A DNA stretch of 64,000 nt from an uncultured SAR116 cluster alpha proteobacterium (GTDB lineage Bacteria; Pseudomonadota; Alphaproteobacteria; Puniceispirillales; Puniceispirillaceae), in contig CABXZZ010000001.1 in assembly GCA_902516825.1 (NCBI GenBank), positions 1-64,000 on the forward strand, given 5' to 3'. Both the position numbers and the translations under genes were made by a program. Under the pieces are notes generated by a model. The model was not told the origin of the DNA. It made no database searches and was given only the letters and a program-made list of their open reading frames with translations. Position 1 is the stretch's first letter. Every line of letters begins with the position of its first letter. Below, piece after piece: positions 45,399 through 54,051 of this stretch.

Positions 45399-47129
45399 AT
45401 GTCAAAAACTAAACCTGACTATGATATTGTTTCCTCTTTGCGATTAATACCTATTGTCATGATAACTGGCATCGGTTTTGGCATAATGATGTCTTTAGTT
45501 TCAAATGCTTTCGTTGGTGGTGTGGACTTCGTATTTAACACTAGAAATCAATTTAGTTTTCTAGAATTCCACTTTTTAAGTAAAAAATTTTCCGCAGCAC
45601 CTATCATTTATCTTTTAATAGCTGTTTGTGCATTGCTATTAGTTCGACGCCTTTTTTCCATAGACCGTTGGCATGGACCGGCAGACTCCATTTACGCAGC
45701 GCATCGGACTGACAATGAATTAGACATTAAGTCAGGTTTTGGCTCAACAATTGCTGCATTTATTTCAGCAGGAAGTGGAGCCTCAGTAGGGCAATACGGG
45801 CCATTAGTTCATTTCGGCGCCACGGTTGGAAGTTATATAAGAAGACTTACTAAAGGAACTATAAGCGCGGATGTATTCATCGGTTGTGGGGTCGCGGGGG
45901 CTATAGCTGCGGGCTTCAATGCACCAATTGCAGGGACTATCTTTGCATGTGAGACTATTTTAAGGCACTTTTCTTTGCGCGCGGTAGCTCCCGTTGCAAT
46001 TACTAGCATAACAGCCGCTGGGATTAGCAAGATTTTCTTCGGTAATTTAAATACTTTTTCATTATCTGGAGTTTCACCAGACTTAATGTATTTATTACCA
46101 CTAGCTCTTGTATCTGGCCCAATATTTGGTTTTTTGTCAATTATTTACATGTTGATGCTTCGGAAATCAGCTGCCATCGCGAAGGCTACTAACTGGTTGC
46201 CTTGGAGACTACTATTAATAGCGGCTATCTTAACTGGCGCTGTTGGGATGTTTTTGCCAGAAATTCTTGGTTTAGGAATTGAACATATTGAGAACATATT
46301 GAACGATGGTTTCCCAGTTTATTATTTATGTTTACTATTATTGGGAAAACTAGTCATAACCAGCGTTTGTATTGGTTTTGGTATGTTTGGAGGAATATTC
46401 TCTCCTGCCTTATTTATTGGGGCAACAGCCGGAGCATTGTTTACCAAATTGGCTACGGTACTTGGCGGTGCGACCGTTGGTTTAGCTATTGGCCCGGGAC
46501 TCATAATATGTGGAATGGCCGCAATATCTAGCACCGTTGTTGGCACCCCAATAGCTGGCGTGCTAATTATGCTGGAATTAACAATGAGCTACGAACTAGC
46601 ACTCGCCGCTATGTTGAGCGTTGTAACAAGTGCTTTGATTTCACATTTATTATTTGGCCACTCATTTTTTGATAGACAATTACTCGACCGGGGAATTGAT
46701 ATATCTCAAGGAAGGAGTCAAATAGAGTTAATGGAGCAACCTATTATGCATCTAGCAACCGATGATTTTGTTCAACTTTCTAGAGAAACATCAATAAAAA
46801 GCGCAATTCGTCAAATGGCTGAAGCGAAAGTAAGCGAAGCATATGTCACCACCAACGGAAATAAATTTTTGGGCAAAGTAAGTCTTCATGGTTTGTTAAA
46901 CAGTGAAGATGCACTTTTTGTAACCTCTTCTTTAATAGAGAACCCTACAAATATAAAACATGATGCCTCACTTCAACAAGGAATTGAAATTGCGAGTGAA
47001 TTTGTCGGCGAATCTATACCCGTCATTAATTTTGAAACAGGCGAATTACTTGGTGTATTGAGTGAAGCAGATCTATTCCAAGCATATTTATCTACACAGA
47101 ATAAAATTATCGACTTAGAAAAAAAATAA
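45399..47129 (+). CDS. ClC-family anion channel/transporter with C-terminal CBS domains
   Basis: A 576-residue membrane protein with about ten hydrophobic segments, then two CBS-like domains (about 450-575). ClC signatures: 'GSGASVGQYGPLVHFGATVG', 'GFNAPIAGTIFACETIL' and 'FGMFGGIFSPALFIGATAGA'. The gating Glu of the usual GREGP motif is Tyr133 (GQYGP), and the proton-path Glu (second E of the FIIEE-type motif) is Thr186. The ATG at 45399 is chosen since upstream sequence from a TTG at 45321 reads as leader. No evident link to flagella; it stands alone between fliD and fliS. Confidence 0.85.
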   Translation: MSKTKPDYDIVSSLRLIPIVMITGIGFGIMMSLVSNAFVGGVDFVFNTRNQFSFLEFHFLSKKFSAAPIIYLLIAVCALLLVRRLFSIDRWHGPADSIYAAHRTDNELDIKSGFGSTIAAFISAGSGASVGQYGPLVHFGATVGSYIRRLTKGTISADVFIGCGVAGAIAAGFNAPIAGTIFACETILRHFSLRAVAPVAITSITAAGISKIFFGNLNTFSLSGVSPDLMYLLPLALVSGPIFGFLSIIYMLMLRKSAAIAKATNWLPWRLLLIAAILTGAVGMFLPEILGLGIEHIENILNDGFPVYYLCLLLLGKLVITSVCIGFGMFGGIFSPALFIGATAGALFTKLATVLGGATVGLAIGPGLIICGMAAISSTVVGTPIAGVLIMLELTMSYELALAAMLSVVTSALISHLLFGHSFFDRQLLDRGIDISQGRSQIELMEQPIMHLATDDFVQLSRETSIKSAIRQMAEAKVSEAYVTTNGNKFLGKVSLHGLLNSEDALFVTSSLIENPTNIKHDASLQQGIEIASEFVGESIPVINFETGELLGVLSEADLFQAYLSTQNKIIDLEKK

Positions 47130-47153
47130 CCTTTTCGATTTCTTAATTTCAAA

Positions 47154-47516
47154 TCACGCTAAGATGTCAATTTGGTCTCTAAATCTTGGCATCTCCTCAT
47201 GTATATTTGATGTACGTGCATCTCGAGTTGCTGCCATATTCTGAACATATCCAGGAGACATTCCTGAACGTGCAATTAGAAACTGCTCTGAGCTAATTGA
47301 AGAAGGAGTTAAACGCGGGTGTGATATTGTTGTCTGAGGACGGTTTTCTTCATATTTATTTGAACGTGTGCTCTCTTCTAGCGGAGCCAATCCATAGATT
47401 GTTTGTTGCAATGTTGGCATAGTGTTTGCACGTAGGGATGTAAGCGGCTGAGCTCCTGTTTCATTTTTTTGCTGAGGCAAGGCGGGACTCAATTGTGAAG
47501 ACACTGGGTAAAACAT
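47154..47516 (-). CDS. Uncertain small protein opposite the fliS promoter region
   Basis: An open frame of 120-129 residues (starts at 47516 or 47543), Gln/Ser/Thr/Pro/Arg-rich, without signal peptide, membrane helix or known motif; it ends 24 bases after the ClC stop region on the opposite strand. A perfect sigma54 match for the plus strand lies inside it, so it may be chance, or real with an overlapping promoter. No similarity recognised. Confidence 0.35.
   Translation of the reverse strand: MFYPVSSQLSPALPQQKNETGAQPLTSLRANTMPTLQQTIYGLAPLEESTRSNKYEENRPQTTISHPRLTPSSISSEQFLIARSGMSPGYVQNMAATRDARTSNIHEEMPRFRDQIDILA
47415..47430 (+). promoter_or_regulatory. Sigma54 promoter for fliS-fliT
   Basis: TGGCATAGTGTTTGCA matches TGGCA-N6-TTGCW. 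It would give a leader of about 130 bases before fliS. No plus-strand gene lies in between. Confidence 0.65.
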
Positions 47517-47571
47517 ACAGTAAATTAACAGATTTCTTTGCAAAACACAAATACTAGAGACGGAAATTACA

Positions 47572-47964
47572 ATGAACTATGGCAAAATGTTAGACGCATA
47601 TTCGAATTCTGAAAAGAAAGCAGTGATCGAAGCAGAAGATTCCCACGCAATGGTGCTTCTTTTATTTGACGAACTAATTAAAACAGCTCGTATCTTCAGT
47701 AAAAACATAAGTGCTGACACTGGAGACTTAAAGCTTAGGTCAGAGACAATGAGTAAAGCTCTAACTATTATTTATGCGCTCCAATCTAGCCTTGATTTTG
47801 AGAGAGGTGGCGAAATAGCTGAGAATTTATATAGACTTTATGAATATACACGTGAACAAATTTTGATCGATAATAAAAGTGGTAAGGCTGCAGGTATACT
47901 AGTGGCGATTTCTTCACTAGAGGATATTAGAGAGGCTTGGGTTGAGATCAGATCAATATTATGA
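47572..47964 (+). CDS. fliS: Flagellin export chaperone FliS
   Basis: A 130-residue helical protein with the FliS pattern: 'MLDAYSNSEKKAVIEAEDSH' then 'MVLLLFDELIKTARIFSKNI', and 'ALTIIYALQSSLDFERGGEI' followed by 'AENLYRLYEYTREQIL'. FliS binds the C-terminal D0 helix of flagellin, which is standard in both giant flagellins here. Normal size. Its stop overlaps the next start (ATGA, 47961). Confidence 0.92.
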   Translation: MNYGKMLDAYSNSEKKAVIEAEDSHAMVLLLFDELIKTARIFSKNISADTGDLKLRSETMSKALTIIYALQSSLDFERGGEIAENLYRLYEYTREQILIDNKSGKAAGILVAISSLEDIREAWVEIRSIL

Positions 47965-48254
47965 ATAAACTTCAAAATGCACTCAAACTTTTCAATGATC
48001 TCTCTGTAGATTTATATCAGGCCATCAGTAAAAATGATTACGAAACAGTATGTGACATAACCACAGAACAAAGAAAATTGATACAGGGACTTGCTATCTC
48101 TGATATTATTGTGAATGCAGAACTAAGAACAAATTGGGAGCAAGCCCTCGAGCAGTTTAAGTCTCAAAGACGGAAGCTACAAATTGACCTCAAAAAGCTT
48201 AATAATAATACGCAAAAAAACTTGAAACGTTTAAAAGGATATTCCCAAAAATAA
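47961..48254 (+). CDS. fliT: FliT-like export chaperone
   Basis: A 97-residue helical protein overlapping fliS by four bases, with 'NALKLFNDLSVDLYQAISKN' and a basic coiled-coil C-terminus. Similarity to FliT is weak by eye; the call rests on size and position, as fliT or an equivalent (FliD chaperone) normally follows fliS. Convergent with fleQ; the 52-base gap holds no clear terminator. Confidence 0.5.
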   Translation: MNKLQNALKLFNDLSVDLYQAISKNDYETVCDITTEQRKLIQGLAISDIIVNAELRTNWEQALEQFKSQRRKLQIDLKKLNNNTQKNLKRLKGYSQK

Positions 48255-48306
48255 CTGACGAATTTACTTTAGCTGTAGCTATAAAAATATTTGGTTAGTG
48301 CAGCAT

Positions 48307-49410
48307 TTAAGTTTCTTCCACATCTAGCAACTTTTCATGACTTTTTATCGGTTTTTCAATCATAAGCTTTTTCATTTTTTCTATCAAAGTTGTCCTACGC
48401 AGCTTTAAAGAAGAAGCCGCTTGACTGACCATTCCCTCAGTTTTCGCCAGAGCAGCCTCAATCAGAACTACTTCAACATCTCGTAAATGTCTTCTCAGAT
48501 CAATTGTATCAAAATAGGAAAACCAATCCTTGTAGTGAGAGGGATGCGGGATTGGATTTTCTACATCCGGCAACTTTTGAATCTCCTCTTCAGATAGCAA
48601 ATCGGCGGTAGCATCCCACAATAATGACTGTTCTTCGTCACGATCCGGAACTTTTAATCTCAGCAAATTTTGACGAACGTTATTATTATTTATTTGGCTA
48701 TCTGGGAATAAAACACTTGCGCGTTCTATAACATTGCGCAATTCACGGACATTACCTGGCCAGGGATACCTAGACAATTCTGCCAAGCCAGTTTCGTCAA
48801 AATGAGGTATAGTTAAATTAGGTATCTGGTTTGATATAGCTTTCACTAAGACAGGAATATCTACTGCACGTTCTGCTAGCGAGGGAACCTGAATAGGGAA
48901 TACGTTTATCCGATAAAATAAGTCCGACCTGAATAGTCCCTCATCAATTTTCGTTTGCATATTTTGATGCGTAGCGCAAACAAGGCGAAAATCAATTTCT
49001 ATTTCTTCGTTGCCACCTACACGCTGGATGACTCTCTGTTCAAGTGCTCTTAAAAGTTTGGACTGAAGAGGAATAGGCATATCACCAATTTCATCAAGGA
49101 ATAACGTACCTCCATTGCTTTGTTCAAATCGTCCCAACCTGGTTTTTTCAGCGCCAGTAAATGAGCCTTTCTCGTGACCAAATAGCTCTGACTCGAGCAA
49201 TTCAGAAGGGATAGCAGCGCAATTTACGGATATTAATTTGCCCTTTCTTCCTGACAATTCGTGGATGGCTCGTGATATCACCTCTTTTCCCGTGCCAGTC
49301 TCACCTTGCACCAAAACTGTAGTGGTTGTTTTTGCAACAGCTTGAACAAGATTTTTTACTTCTTTGATTGCAACTGACTTGCCAATAATAATGTCATCAA
49401 TTCGTGTCAT
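48307..49410 (-). CDS. fleQ: FleQ-like sigma54 activator without N-terminal regulatory domain
   Basis: A 367-residue bacterial enhancer-binding protein. The AAA+ domain begins at once: Walker A 'GETGTGKE' at residues 36-43, GSFTGA loop at 82-87 (the sigma54-contact loop, Ser for the usual Ala), 'GGTLFLDEIGDMP' Walker B, 'YPWPGNVRELRNVIERA'. The C-terminus has a Fis-type helix-turn-helix ending 'SSLKLRRTTLIEKMKKL', closely like FleQ/FlrA. The FleQ N-terminal domain is missing, as in R. sphaeroides FleQ, which works with FleT. Divergent from fleT across a 219-base gap. Confidence 0.85.
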   Translation of the reverse strand: MTRIDDIIIGKSVAIKEVKNLVQAVAKTTTTVLVQGETGTGKEVISRAIHELSGRKGKLISVNCAAIPSELLESELFGHEKGSFTGAEKTRLGRFEQSNGGTLFLDEIGDMPIPLQSKLLRALEQRVIQRVGGNEEIEIDFRLVCATHQNMQTKIDEGLFRSDLFYRINVFPIQVPSLAERAVDIPVLVKAISNQIPNLTIPHFDETGLAELSRYPWPGNVRELRNVIERASVLFPDSQINNNNVRQNLLRLKVPDRDEEQSLLWDATADLLSEEEIQKLPDVENPIPHPSHYKDWFSYFDTIDLRRHLRDVEVVLIEAALAKTEGMVSQAASSLKLRRTTLIEKMKKLMIEKPIKSHEKLLDVEET

Positions 49411-49573
49411 GTACTATACCTTACCCACTATTAGCGTCATTATTTTGTTCACATTTAACTAATAAAAGCAATACTCGTGTCAGATTTTTGAATATATGTA
49501 AAGTTGGAAACAATTGTTATTTTTATGTTTTTTTTCAGTTAGTTAATAACTTTATTTGTAGTTTTTTATTTTT

Positions 49574-49589
49574 TGGCAAGGTTTTTGCC
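49574..49589 (+). promoter_or_regulatory. Sigma54 promoter for fleT-fliEFGHIJ
   Basis: TGGCAAGGTTTTTGCC: exact -24 TGGCA and -12 TTGC with correct spacing. It ends 40 bases before the fleT ATG. Lies in the fleQ-fleT divergent region, whose remaining A/T-rich sequence must hold the fleQ promoter. Confidence 0.78.
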
Positions 49590-49629
49590 TTATTCAAACA
49601 GGCTAATTATTTTGAGTAAGGAAAAGAAA

Positions 49630-50808
49630 ATGAGCGACGTTCACTTAATTACAGCTATGTTTGCTTCGGTGGACCGCCTAACTAATATTTTGCAGGTTCG
49701 TCACATACCTTTTAACTGCACTGATAATTTCGATCAAGAAAATGCATCTTCTACCAAATGCAAAACTCTTATTATCAGTCATGACTATATGTGTAAGGTG
49801 GGAAAAGATGCTGTCATTGACTTCGCTAAATCTGCGAAAGCTAGCCAAGTTTGTGCTGTAAGCAACAATCAACCAGAGTTCAGAATTAGCTCCGAACTTG
49901 GCGGTAAGTTACTCATATTCAGCCTTCCAAATGCGACAAACGATGTTATTGCCGAAGACTATGGGTTGCAAATGCTAACAACGCTTATATCTGACCAAAG
50001 TGCAATAGCAGCGTCTGATGAGAAAAGCCTAAAATTATTTGAGTTGGCAAAACGTGTTGCCCGAACGGACGTTACTGTATTTATTAATGGTCCAACTGGA
50101 ACTGGCAAAGAAGTTTTGTCCAAATTAATTCACACTCACTCGAAACGTGCTGAAGCAGGTTTTGTTGCCGTAAATTGTGCGGCAATTCCAGAAAATATGT
50201 TAGAGGCTCTATTATTTGGCCATGAGAAAGGCTCATTTACCGGCGCATCTACAACAAATAAGGGAATCTTTAGAGCAGCAGATGGGGGAACATTATTACT
50301 AGATGAAATCTCTGAGATGCCGATTTCTTTACAAGCGAAATTATTGCGAGCTTTGCAAGAAAAATCTATAACACCTATTGGTTCTCAGGAATCTATCCCA
50401 GTTGATATCAGGGTAGTTGCAACAACCAACAGAAATATGGTTGAAGAGATCAGGAACGGTAATTTTAGAGAGGACTTATACTACAGATTAAATGTTTTTC
50501 CTCTTTCAACATTAAGCTTGGTAGATAGACCATCAGACATCATTCCTATTTCGACAGTTCTAATTAGCAGACACTGTCAAGATAAACAGGCCATTCCCTT
50601 TTTATCAAGACCAGCGTGCAATTTACTAGTTAATTATGATTGGCCTGGCAATGTGCGCGAGCTAGAAAATGTAATTCAACGCGCCCTGGTATTGTCAGAT
50701 GGCAAAACTATCAGTGCAGAAGATATCATAATTGATAATGCTCTTCATGATGGTGGATGTCAGGCGCATATTCAAAATATGTTAGAAAAACAAGCAATTG
50801 CAGGATAA
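49630..50808 (+). CDS. fleT: FleT-like sigma54 activator without DNA-binding domain
   Basis: A 392-residue enhancer-binding protein. Residues 1 to about 140 are a divergent receiver-like or unknown domain. The AAA+ domain has Walker A 'GPTGTGKE' at about 154-161, 'HEKGSFTGA', 'GGTLLLDEISEMP' and 'YDWPGNVRELENVIQRA'. The protein stops about 35 residues after that, without a Fis helix-turn-helix. R. sphaeroides FleT has the same plan and lies likewise before fliE. The ATG at 49630 is chosen because an earlier in-frame TTG (49573) lies inside the promoter. Followed by fliE after ten bases. Confidence 0.85.
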   Translation: MSDVHLITAMFASVDRLTNILQVRHIPFNCTDNFDQENASSTKCKTLIISHDYMCKVGKDAVIDFAKSAKASQVCAVSNNQPEFRISSELGGKLLIFSLPNATNDVIAEDYGLQMLTTLISDQSAIAASDEKSLKLFELAKRVARTDVTVFINGPTGTGKEVLSKLIHTHSKRAEAGFVAVNCAAIPENMLEALLFGHEKGSFTGASTTNKGIFRAADGGTLLLDEISEMPISLQAKLLRALQEKSITPIGSQESIPVDIRVVATTNRNMVEEIRNGNFREDLYYRLNVFPLSTLSLVDRPSDIIPISTVLISRHCQDKQAIPFLSRPACNLLVNYDWPGNVRELENVIQRALVLSDGKTISAEDIIIDNALHDGGCQAHIQNMLEKQAIAG

Positions 50809-50818
50809 GGGGTATAAT

Positions 50819-51133
50819 ATGACTAGTATAAACTCATCAATCGCAAAAATTGATGGCCTACATGATAGGGTTTTGGAAAAGGCCTCTGAAACTCTCAATC
50901 AATCTGGCCAAAATGTAAATTTTTCAGACCGAATGCAGAATGCACTAACCGAAGTTGCTGATGCCCAAAAGCAAGCCGCTGATAGCATGAAAGCATTTGA
51001 CCTAGGCGTGGAAACTGACCTTAGTAAGGTAATGGTTGACCAGCAAGTATCCTCTCTTGGATTTCAGCTTACTTTGAATGTGCGAAATAAGATGTTGAGT
51101 GCATATAAAGATATTTTGAATATGCCAGTTTAA
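50819..51133 (+). CDS. fliE: Hook-basal body protein FliE
   Basis: A 104-residue protein linking MS ring and rod. The C-terminal 'LSKVMVDQQVSSLGFQLTLN' followed by 'VRNKMLSAYKDILNMPV' is diagnostic. The ATG at 50819 follows AAGGGG; an upstream TTG would overlap fleT. Normal length. Confidence 0.92.
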   Translation: MTSINSSIAKIDGLHDRVLEKASETLNQSGQNVNFSDRMQNALTEVADAQKQAADSMKAFDLGVETDLSKVMVDQQVSSLGFQLTLNVRNKMLSAYKDILNMPV

Positions 51134-51188
51134 TCTTCCAAGCGATCTTTATGATGACTGCGAAACCAATTTAATTAGGAAATAAAAA

Positions 51189-52901
51189 ATGGCAGAAACT
51201 ACAACAATGGATAATATGAATTCAACCGCAGTAGTTGAACAAGGTGGCGGTGTTTTGTCTAATGTGCGGAGATTCACTTCTGATCCTAGCTTCAAGAAAT
51301 CCCTACCAACTATTATCGCTGTAGTTGTTGCAGTATTGGGCCTTATTTTGTATGTAGCGTTGCAACAACCTAGCCTAACACCGTTATATGCATCGCTACC
51401 AGAAGCTGAAAAAGCACGTGTTGTAGATGCTCTAAAAAATGCTGGTTATGATGTGTCGATAGACCCCTCAACTGGGGATGTTTTGGTACCAACAAATGAT
51501 TATCATCAATCAAGAATGACCCTTGCAGCGCAAGGACTACCGGCTTCAATTCCTGATGGCTATTCTGCCGTTGCTGATATCCCAATTGGCTCTAGCAGAT
51601 CTGTTGAAAATATTAGATTAAAACAAAGTCAAGAGATTGAGCTAGCGCGGTCGATCGGAGAAATTCAAAGCGTAATTGCAGCTCGCGTTCATCTTGCCAT
51701 TCCTGAGAAGTCCGTTTTTGCGAGGACATCAATGGCGCCAACTGCGTCAGTTTTTGTCCAATTAAATGAAGGAAGAACATTAAGCAGACAGCAAGTTAAT
51801 GCTATAATTCATCTAGTTTCGTCATCAGTTCCTAGCCTTGCTAAGTCTGATGTGACGGTAGTCGATCAATATGGGGGATTGCTCTCCAATCCTAATGATG
51901 ACCCAGCTAGTGCGCTTTCCGATGCACAGCTGGAACACCGTATAAAAGTTGAAGCAATCTACAGAAGCCGAATTATATCCTTAGTTTCTCCTCTTGTCGG
52001 GGCAGGAAACGTAACCGCGCAGGTGAATCTTGATATTGATTTTACAAAAAGTGAAATTACAGAAGAAAGCGTTGACCCAGAAGGAAATGCCCTACGCAGT
52101 GAGCAAAAAAGCCTTGATTTAACTGCGCAAGAAACCGCAAAAGGCGTACCTGGTGCAACTACTAACAGGGCTCCAACACAAGCGCAAATTTCCACCCAAC
52201 AAAGTCCAGGTAATGACCCAGACGAATTTAAAACTCGCTCTTCAAACGAAGTGCGTAATTATGAAGTTAGTCGTAAGGTAGAGACAACCCTTAGACCATC
52301 AAATAAGATAAACCGAATTCAAGCGTCAGTATTAGTCAGGGAAAAAGAAAGCGTAAATCCTGAGACTGGTCTTTTAGAGGCCGTAGCTTTAACACCAGAG
52401 CAAATTGCCAATATTGAGCAACTCGTAACGAATGCTATTGGCATTAATCTAGAGCGCGGTGACCAATTAACTGTGGATAGTGCCGCTTTCGTGTCAGATA
52501 TTGAGGGTATCTCCAAACCCTGGTACGAAATCGATTTTTTCATCAATCTAGTTCAACAGGTTATGACTTTCCTTATAATGGGCGTTGTTGTTCTTGGAGT
52601 TATCCGCCCACTAATCAACAGGATTATGATACCAACAGCATCTGGGAAGCCTGGAGAAGCAATGGTTGGGTTGGATGATGATGTCGATTTAGAAGAAGTT
52701 GAAATTCAAGAAGGGGAGAGCCTTGAAGATATTAAAGCAAAATTGAAACCTAAAAAAGCATCAATTTCACCTGAAATGTTAGATACGGCAAACTCCTATG
52801 ATGATAAGGTAGCTATTATAAGAATGATCGTTGGTGAAGAATCTGGTCGTGTCGCCAATGTATTTAAGTCCATGATGAGTGCCGACAAAGAGCCTTCATA
52901 A
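51189..52901 (+). CDS. fliF: MS-ring protein FliF
   Basis: A 570-residue membrane protein with helices at about 38-58 and about 450-475. Seen: 'LYASLPEAEKARVVDALKNA', 'VENIRLKQSQEIELARSIGE', 'ARVHLAIPEKSVFAR', 'TVVDQYGGLLS'. The cytosolic C-terminal tail, ending 'RVANVFKSMMS', is the FliG-binding segment. Standard length. GGAAATAAAAA precedes the ATG. Confidence 0.95.
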   Translation: MAETTTMDNMNSTAVVEQGGGVLSNVRRFTSDPSFKKSLPTIIAVVVAVLGLILYVALQQPSLTPLYASLPEAEKARVVDALKNAGYDVSIDPSTGDVLVPTNDYHQSRMTLAAQGLPASIPDGYSAVADIPIGSSRSVENIRLKQSQEIELARSIGEIQSVIAARVHLAIPEKSVFARTSMAPTASVFVQLNEGRTLSRQQVNAIIHLVSSSVPSLAKSDVTVVDQYGGLLSNPNDDPASALSDAQLEHRIKVEAIYRSRIISLVSPLVGAGNVTAQVNLDIDFTKSEITEESVDPEGNALRSEQKSLDLTAQETAKGVPGATTNRAPTQAQISTQQSPGNDPDEFKTRSSNEVRNYEVSRKVETTLRPSNKINRIQASVLVREKESVNPETGLLEAVALTPEQIANIEQLVTNAIGINLERGDQLTVDSAAFVSDIEGISKPWYEIDFFINLVQQVMTFLIMGVVVLGVIRPLINRIMIPTASGKPGEAMVGLDDDVDLEEVEIQEGESLEDIKAKLKPKKASISPEMLDTANSYDDKVAIIRMIVGEESGRVANVFKSMMSADKEPS

Positions 52902-52966
52902 TAGTGTATTGCGAAACTAATAAATGTTTTACCATAGATTTAATCTAAATTAATGTGAGAGAAAAA

Positions 52967-54010
52967 ATGGCCGAGTCACAAAACAAATCAGATGATGCTG
53001 ACAAATCAGTATATGAGTCATTAAATGGTATCCAAAAATCAGCTATATTGATGATGCTACTTGGCGAGGAAGAAGCGGCTGAAATAATCAAGAATCTTGG
53101 ACCAAAAGAAGTTCAAGCACTGGGAGCTGCAATGTATTCCGTTCAAGGTTTAGGGCAGGACACTGTAAACGAAGTACTAGACGAGTTTTTGCATATAATT
53201 AAACAACAAACTAGTCTGGGGCTTGGTGCTGGTAACTATATAAAAAACGTGCTGAATAAAGCAATCGGAGAAGAGCGTGCCCAATCTGTTCTAAGCAGGA
53301 TTTCACCATCAAACTCACAGCGACCTATAGAGATTTTAGATTGGATGGATGGCCCATCAATTGCTGATCTTATTTTAGATGAGCATCCGCAAATTATTGC
53401 GTTAATAATTTCTTATCTAGATTCGGGATTAGGCGCGGATGTTCTAAATCTACTACCTGAAGAAATGCAAGCTGATGTCATCGCTCGAATAGCAAACCTT
53501 GACACTGTTGGGCCAGATGCACTGCTTGAACTTGAAGATGTAATGCAGAAGAAATTCAAAGCCAATACGTCTCTTCGCGCTACTCAGGTGGGCGGCATTA
53601 AAGCAGCTGCTGCAATTATGAACTTCACTAATCAAGAGCAAGAAAGCAAAATTATGAAATCTCTTGGCAAGGATGACAAACATCTCGTTATTGCCATACA
53701 AGAGAGTATGTTTGTATTTGAAAATCTGCTTAAATCAGATGATAAGTCCCTTCAAATGCTTCTTAGAAATGTCGAAACTGATGACCTTATTCTGGCCTTA
53801 AAAGGCGCAGATGATATTCTTAGGGAAAAATTATTTTCATGTATGTCATCTCGTGCAGCAGCAAATATTGTTGATGAAATGGAAGCGCTTGGACCCGTTC
53901 GGTTAAGCGAGGTTCAAGAGGCTCAGAAACGCATTATTAATGTTGCAAGACGCATGTCAGATGAAGGCTCTATCGTGCTAGCCGGGCGTGGCGGAGACGA
54001 CTATGTCTAA
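52967..54010 (+). CDS. fliG: Motor switch protein FliG
   Basis: A 347-residue C-ring protein. N-domain 'GIQKSAILMMLLGEEEAAEI', middle 'ILDWMDGPSIADLILDEHPQ' including the EHPQ motif, and C-domain torque helix 'VETDDLILALKGADDILREK' with the conserved charged residues. The ATG at 52967 has GAGAG before it; an earlier GTG at 52955 is poorly supported. Contacts FliF, FliM and the stator. Confidence 0.96.
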   Translation: MAESQNKSDDADKSVYESLNGIQKSAILMMLLGEEEAAEIIKNLGPKEVQALGAAMYSVQGLGQDTVNEVLDEFLHIIKQQTSLGLGAGNYIKNVLNKAIGEERAQSVLSRISPSNSQRPIEILDWMDGPSIADLILDEHPQIIALIISYLDSGLGADVLNLLPEEMQADVIARIANLDTVGPDALLELEDVMQKKFKANTSLRATQVGGIKAAAAIMNFTNQEQESKIMKSLGKDDKHLVIAIQESMFVFENLLKSDDKSLQMLLRNVETDDLILALKGADDILREKLFSCMSSRAAANIVDEMEALGPVRLSEVQEAQKRIINVARRMSDEGSIVLAGRGGDDYV

Positions 54011-54051
54011 TTTAAAAGACTTGTCTTGATTGTATTGATTGGAAACTCTTA

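Noticed and set aside
48255-48306. Terminator between fliT and fleQ
   Set aside because: Only a short TAGCT/AGCTA pairing with a two-base loop is present, too weak to call.
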